Positions 4,320 to 5,659 of a stretch of 5,659 nt of DNA are shown here, piece after piece (the first letter of the stretch is position 1; every line of letters starts with the position of its first letter). Below the pieces are notes generated by a model. That model saw only the letters and a program-made list of their open reading frames with translations, was not told where the DNA came from and ran no database searches. Where the stretch lies: the NCBI GenBank assembly GCA_029939815.1, contig JAOZSF010000145.1, positions 1 through 5,659 on the forward strand, written 5' to 3'. The stretch comes from a bacterium. Its GTDB lineage: Bacteria > Auribacterota > UBA3054 > B51-G9. Both the position numbers and the translations under genes were made by a program.

Positions 4320-5594
4320 ATGGCACAAAAGAAGGGAACAACACAAAGAAAAAAACCTGTATGCTCTTTTTGCGGTAATGAAGTTAAAATAGGGACAAAA
4401 GCAATACGCGGCTCCTTTGATGAAGACGCATTTATATGTGAGGACTGCATAAGATATTGTATGACTATTTATGCTGAACCGTCACTTGAAAAAAAATCAA
4501 AGAAAGTTGAGCCGGTGGAAATAAAATATCCACGCGAAATTAAAGAAAATCTTGATAAATATGTCATTGGGCAGGAACAGGCCAAACGCGTGATTTCTGT
4601 TGCGGTGTTCAATCATTACAAGCGACTCCTTAGAAATTTTCAGGAAAAAATCGATGTCGATATCGAAAAAAGTAATGTTTTATTGATGGGATCCACAGGT
4701 ACAGGAAAAACTCTTATCGCCAAAACTCTCGCTAAATTTCTGAAAGTTCCGTTCGCAATCGCTGACGCTACAACTTTGACTGAAGCGGGTTATGTAGGCG
4801 AGGACGTTGAAAATATAGTTTTACAACTTCTGCAAAGCGCGGATTTTAACGTTGAACGCGCGCAATGGGGAATTATTTACATCGATGAAATTGATAAAAT
4901 AGGCAGAACAACTAACAACGTGTCAATTACACGCGATGTTTCCGGTGAAGGTGTTCAGCAGGCGCTCCTGAAAATTCTTGAAGGCACTATTTGTAATGTT
5001 CCGCCAAAAGGAGGCAGAAAACATCCGCATCAGGAATTTATAAAAGTTGATACTACAAATATTCTGTTTATTTGCGGCGGCGCGTTTAACGGTTTGGAAA
5101 AAATCGTAGAAAGACGGCTCGGAAAAGGTGTGCTGGGATTTGATGTTACAGGTGAGGCAAATAAAACTTTGTCAAAATATGAACTCCTCGAAAAAACTGG
5201 ACCTGAAGACTTAATCGCTTTCGGTCTCATCCCGGAATTTGTGGGACGGCTTGCCGGCGCATCACCTTTGCAGGAACTTACAAAAGAGGATTTGGTAAGA
5301 ATTCTTACGGAACCTAAAAACGCGATTACCAAGCAGTATAAAGCTTTGTTCGAAATGGAAGATATTGAACTCGAATTCGAACAAAAAGCTCTTGACGCAA
5401 TCGCTGAAGAAGCAATAAACCGGAAAACCGGTGCACGCGGACTTCGCTCGCTTATGGAAAGTATAATGACAGATTTAATGTATGAAGCGCCTGAGATTCC
5501 GAATCTCAAACAGTGTATTATAACGGAAGATTTTGTTAACGGCAAAGAAGAGAAACCGAAACTCGTTTACTCTAAAATAAAAAAAGTGGCGTGA
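4320..5594 (+). CDS. clpX: ATP-dependent Clp protease ATP-binding subunit ClpX
   Basis: This is a complete 424-residue AAA+ unfoldase, the same length as E. coli ClpX. The N-terminal zinc-binding domain has Cys15, Cys18, Cys40 and Cys43. The AAA+ module follows: Walker A GSTGTGKT at 124-131, pore-1 loop GYVG at 157-160, Walker B IIYIDE at 185-190 (Asp189, Glu190), RKH pore loop at 233-235, Arg finger in EFVGR at 306-310, and sensor 2 in GARGLR at 371-376. The loop that docks onto ClpP reads LGF (272-274) where E. coli has IGF, a conservative change that keeps the interaction plausible. ClpX recognises tagged substrates such as ssrA-tagged proteins, unfolds them with ATP, and passes them into ClpP. 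It lies 4 nt after clpP in the same operon, with its ribosome site at 4307-4311. No terminator hairpin is visible in the 65 nt after the stop. Confidence 0.98.
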   Translation: MAQKKGTTQRKKPVCSFCGNEVKIGTKAIRGSFDEDAFICEDCIRYCMTIYAEPSLEKKSKKVEPVEIKYPREIKENLDKYVIGQEQAKRVISVAVFNHYKRLLRNFQEKIDVDIEKSNVLLMGSTGTGKTLIAKTLAKFLKVPFAIADATTLTEAGYVGEDVENIVLQLLQSADFNVERAQWGIIYIDEIDKIGRTTNNVSITRDVSGEGVQQALLKILEGTICNVPPKGGRKHPHQEFIKVDTTNILFICGGAFNGLEKIVERRLGKGVLGFDVTGEANKTLSKYELLEKTGPEDLIAFGLIPEFVGRLAGASPLQELTKEDLVRILTEPKNAITKQYKALFEMEDIELEFEQKALDAIAEEAINRKTGARGLRSLMESIMTDLMYEAPEIPNLKQCIITEDFVNGKEEKPKLVYSKIKKVA

Positions 5595-5609
5595 CAAATC
5601 TTAATCAGC

Positions 5610-5659
5610 AGCAATAGTAAATAACGATTAACAAATAACGAATAACGAATAACGAATAA
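5610..5659. repeat. Heptad (acgaata) tandem repeat after clpX, cut by window edge
   Basis: Seven consecutive 7-nt units run in phase from 5610: agcaata, gtaaata, acgatta, acaaata, then three identical acgaata units (5638-5658). The array continues past the window. It begins 15 nt after the clpX stop and shares the 10-mer acaaataacg with the array at 907-976, so the two loci belong to one repeat family. Confidence 0.75.

Noticed and set aside
4211..4450. Minus-strand frame across the clpP-clpX junction
   Set aside because: It overlaps two certain genes on the other strand and has no supporting signals.
5030..5545. 171-residue minus-strand frame within clpX
   Set aside because: It is a Ser-rich antisense shadow of the conserved ClpX AAA+ domain.

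Overview
This AT-rich bacterial window contains seven protein genes in two divergent blocks. It has no RNA genes, CRISPR arrays, transposases or phage genes that I can see. The lipoprotein gene and an exported DJ-1/PfpI-type protein fit a bacterium with a periplasm, probably Gram-negative. Shine-Dalgarno sites are clear before clpP and clpX, modest before trxA, and weak or absent elsewhere. The intergenic spaces are full of short palindromes and degenerate 7-base tandem repeats. I cannot fix the phylum. An anaerobic, low-GC, poorly sampled lineage (Cloacimonadota, Elusimicrobiota or Lentisphaerota type) is only a guess.

Left block, minus strand, in order of transcription: trxA (3435-3109), an exported DJ-1/PfpI-family protein (3090-2479), a MraY/WecA-type sugar-1-phosphate transferase (2482-1520), a small lipoprotein (1449-1048), and a G3E (CobW/COG0523) GTPase that runs off the left edge (898 to beyond 1). 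The first three are packed tightly (18-nt gap, then a 4-nt stop/start overlap) behind a good sigma70-type promoter at 3488-3516, so they look like one operon. The lipoprotein gene has its own promoter with perfect consensus boxes (TTGACA, 17 nt, TATAAT), and the -35 box lies inside the end of the transferase gene. The GTPase follows a 149-nt spacer filled with repeats, and I see no convincing promoter for it.

Right block, plus strand: clpP (3731-4315) and clpX (4320-5594) encode the two parts of the ClpXP protease. They are 4 nt apart, with the clpX ribosome site inside the end of clpP, and share a sigma70-type promoter at 3652-3680. Trigger factor (tig), often upstream of clpP, is absent here; trxA lies there instead, transcribed the other way.

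The 295-nt divergent spacer (3436-3730) holds both promoters. Between them are three GC-rich hairpins and a short heptad array. Similar heptad repeats fill the spacer upstream of the GTPase gene (907-976) and follow clpX at the right edge (5610-5659). These repeats are the main structure not explained by genes. The coding content is mostly ordinary housekeeping, and I found no convincing evidence of a new multi-gene system. The least standard proteins are the GTPase, whose CxCC metal motif is altered, and the secreted DJ-1-like protein co-transcribed with thioredoxin.
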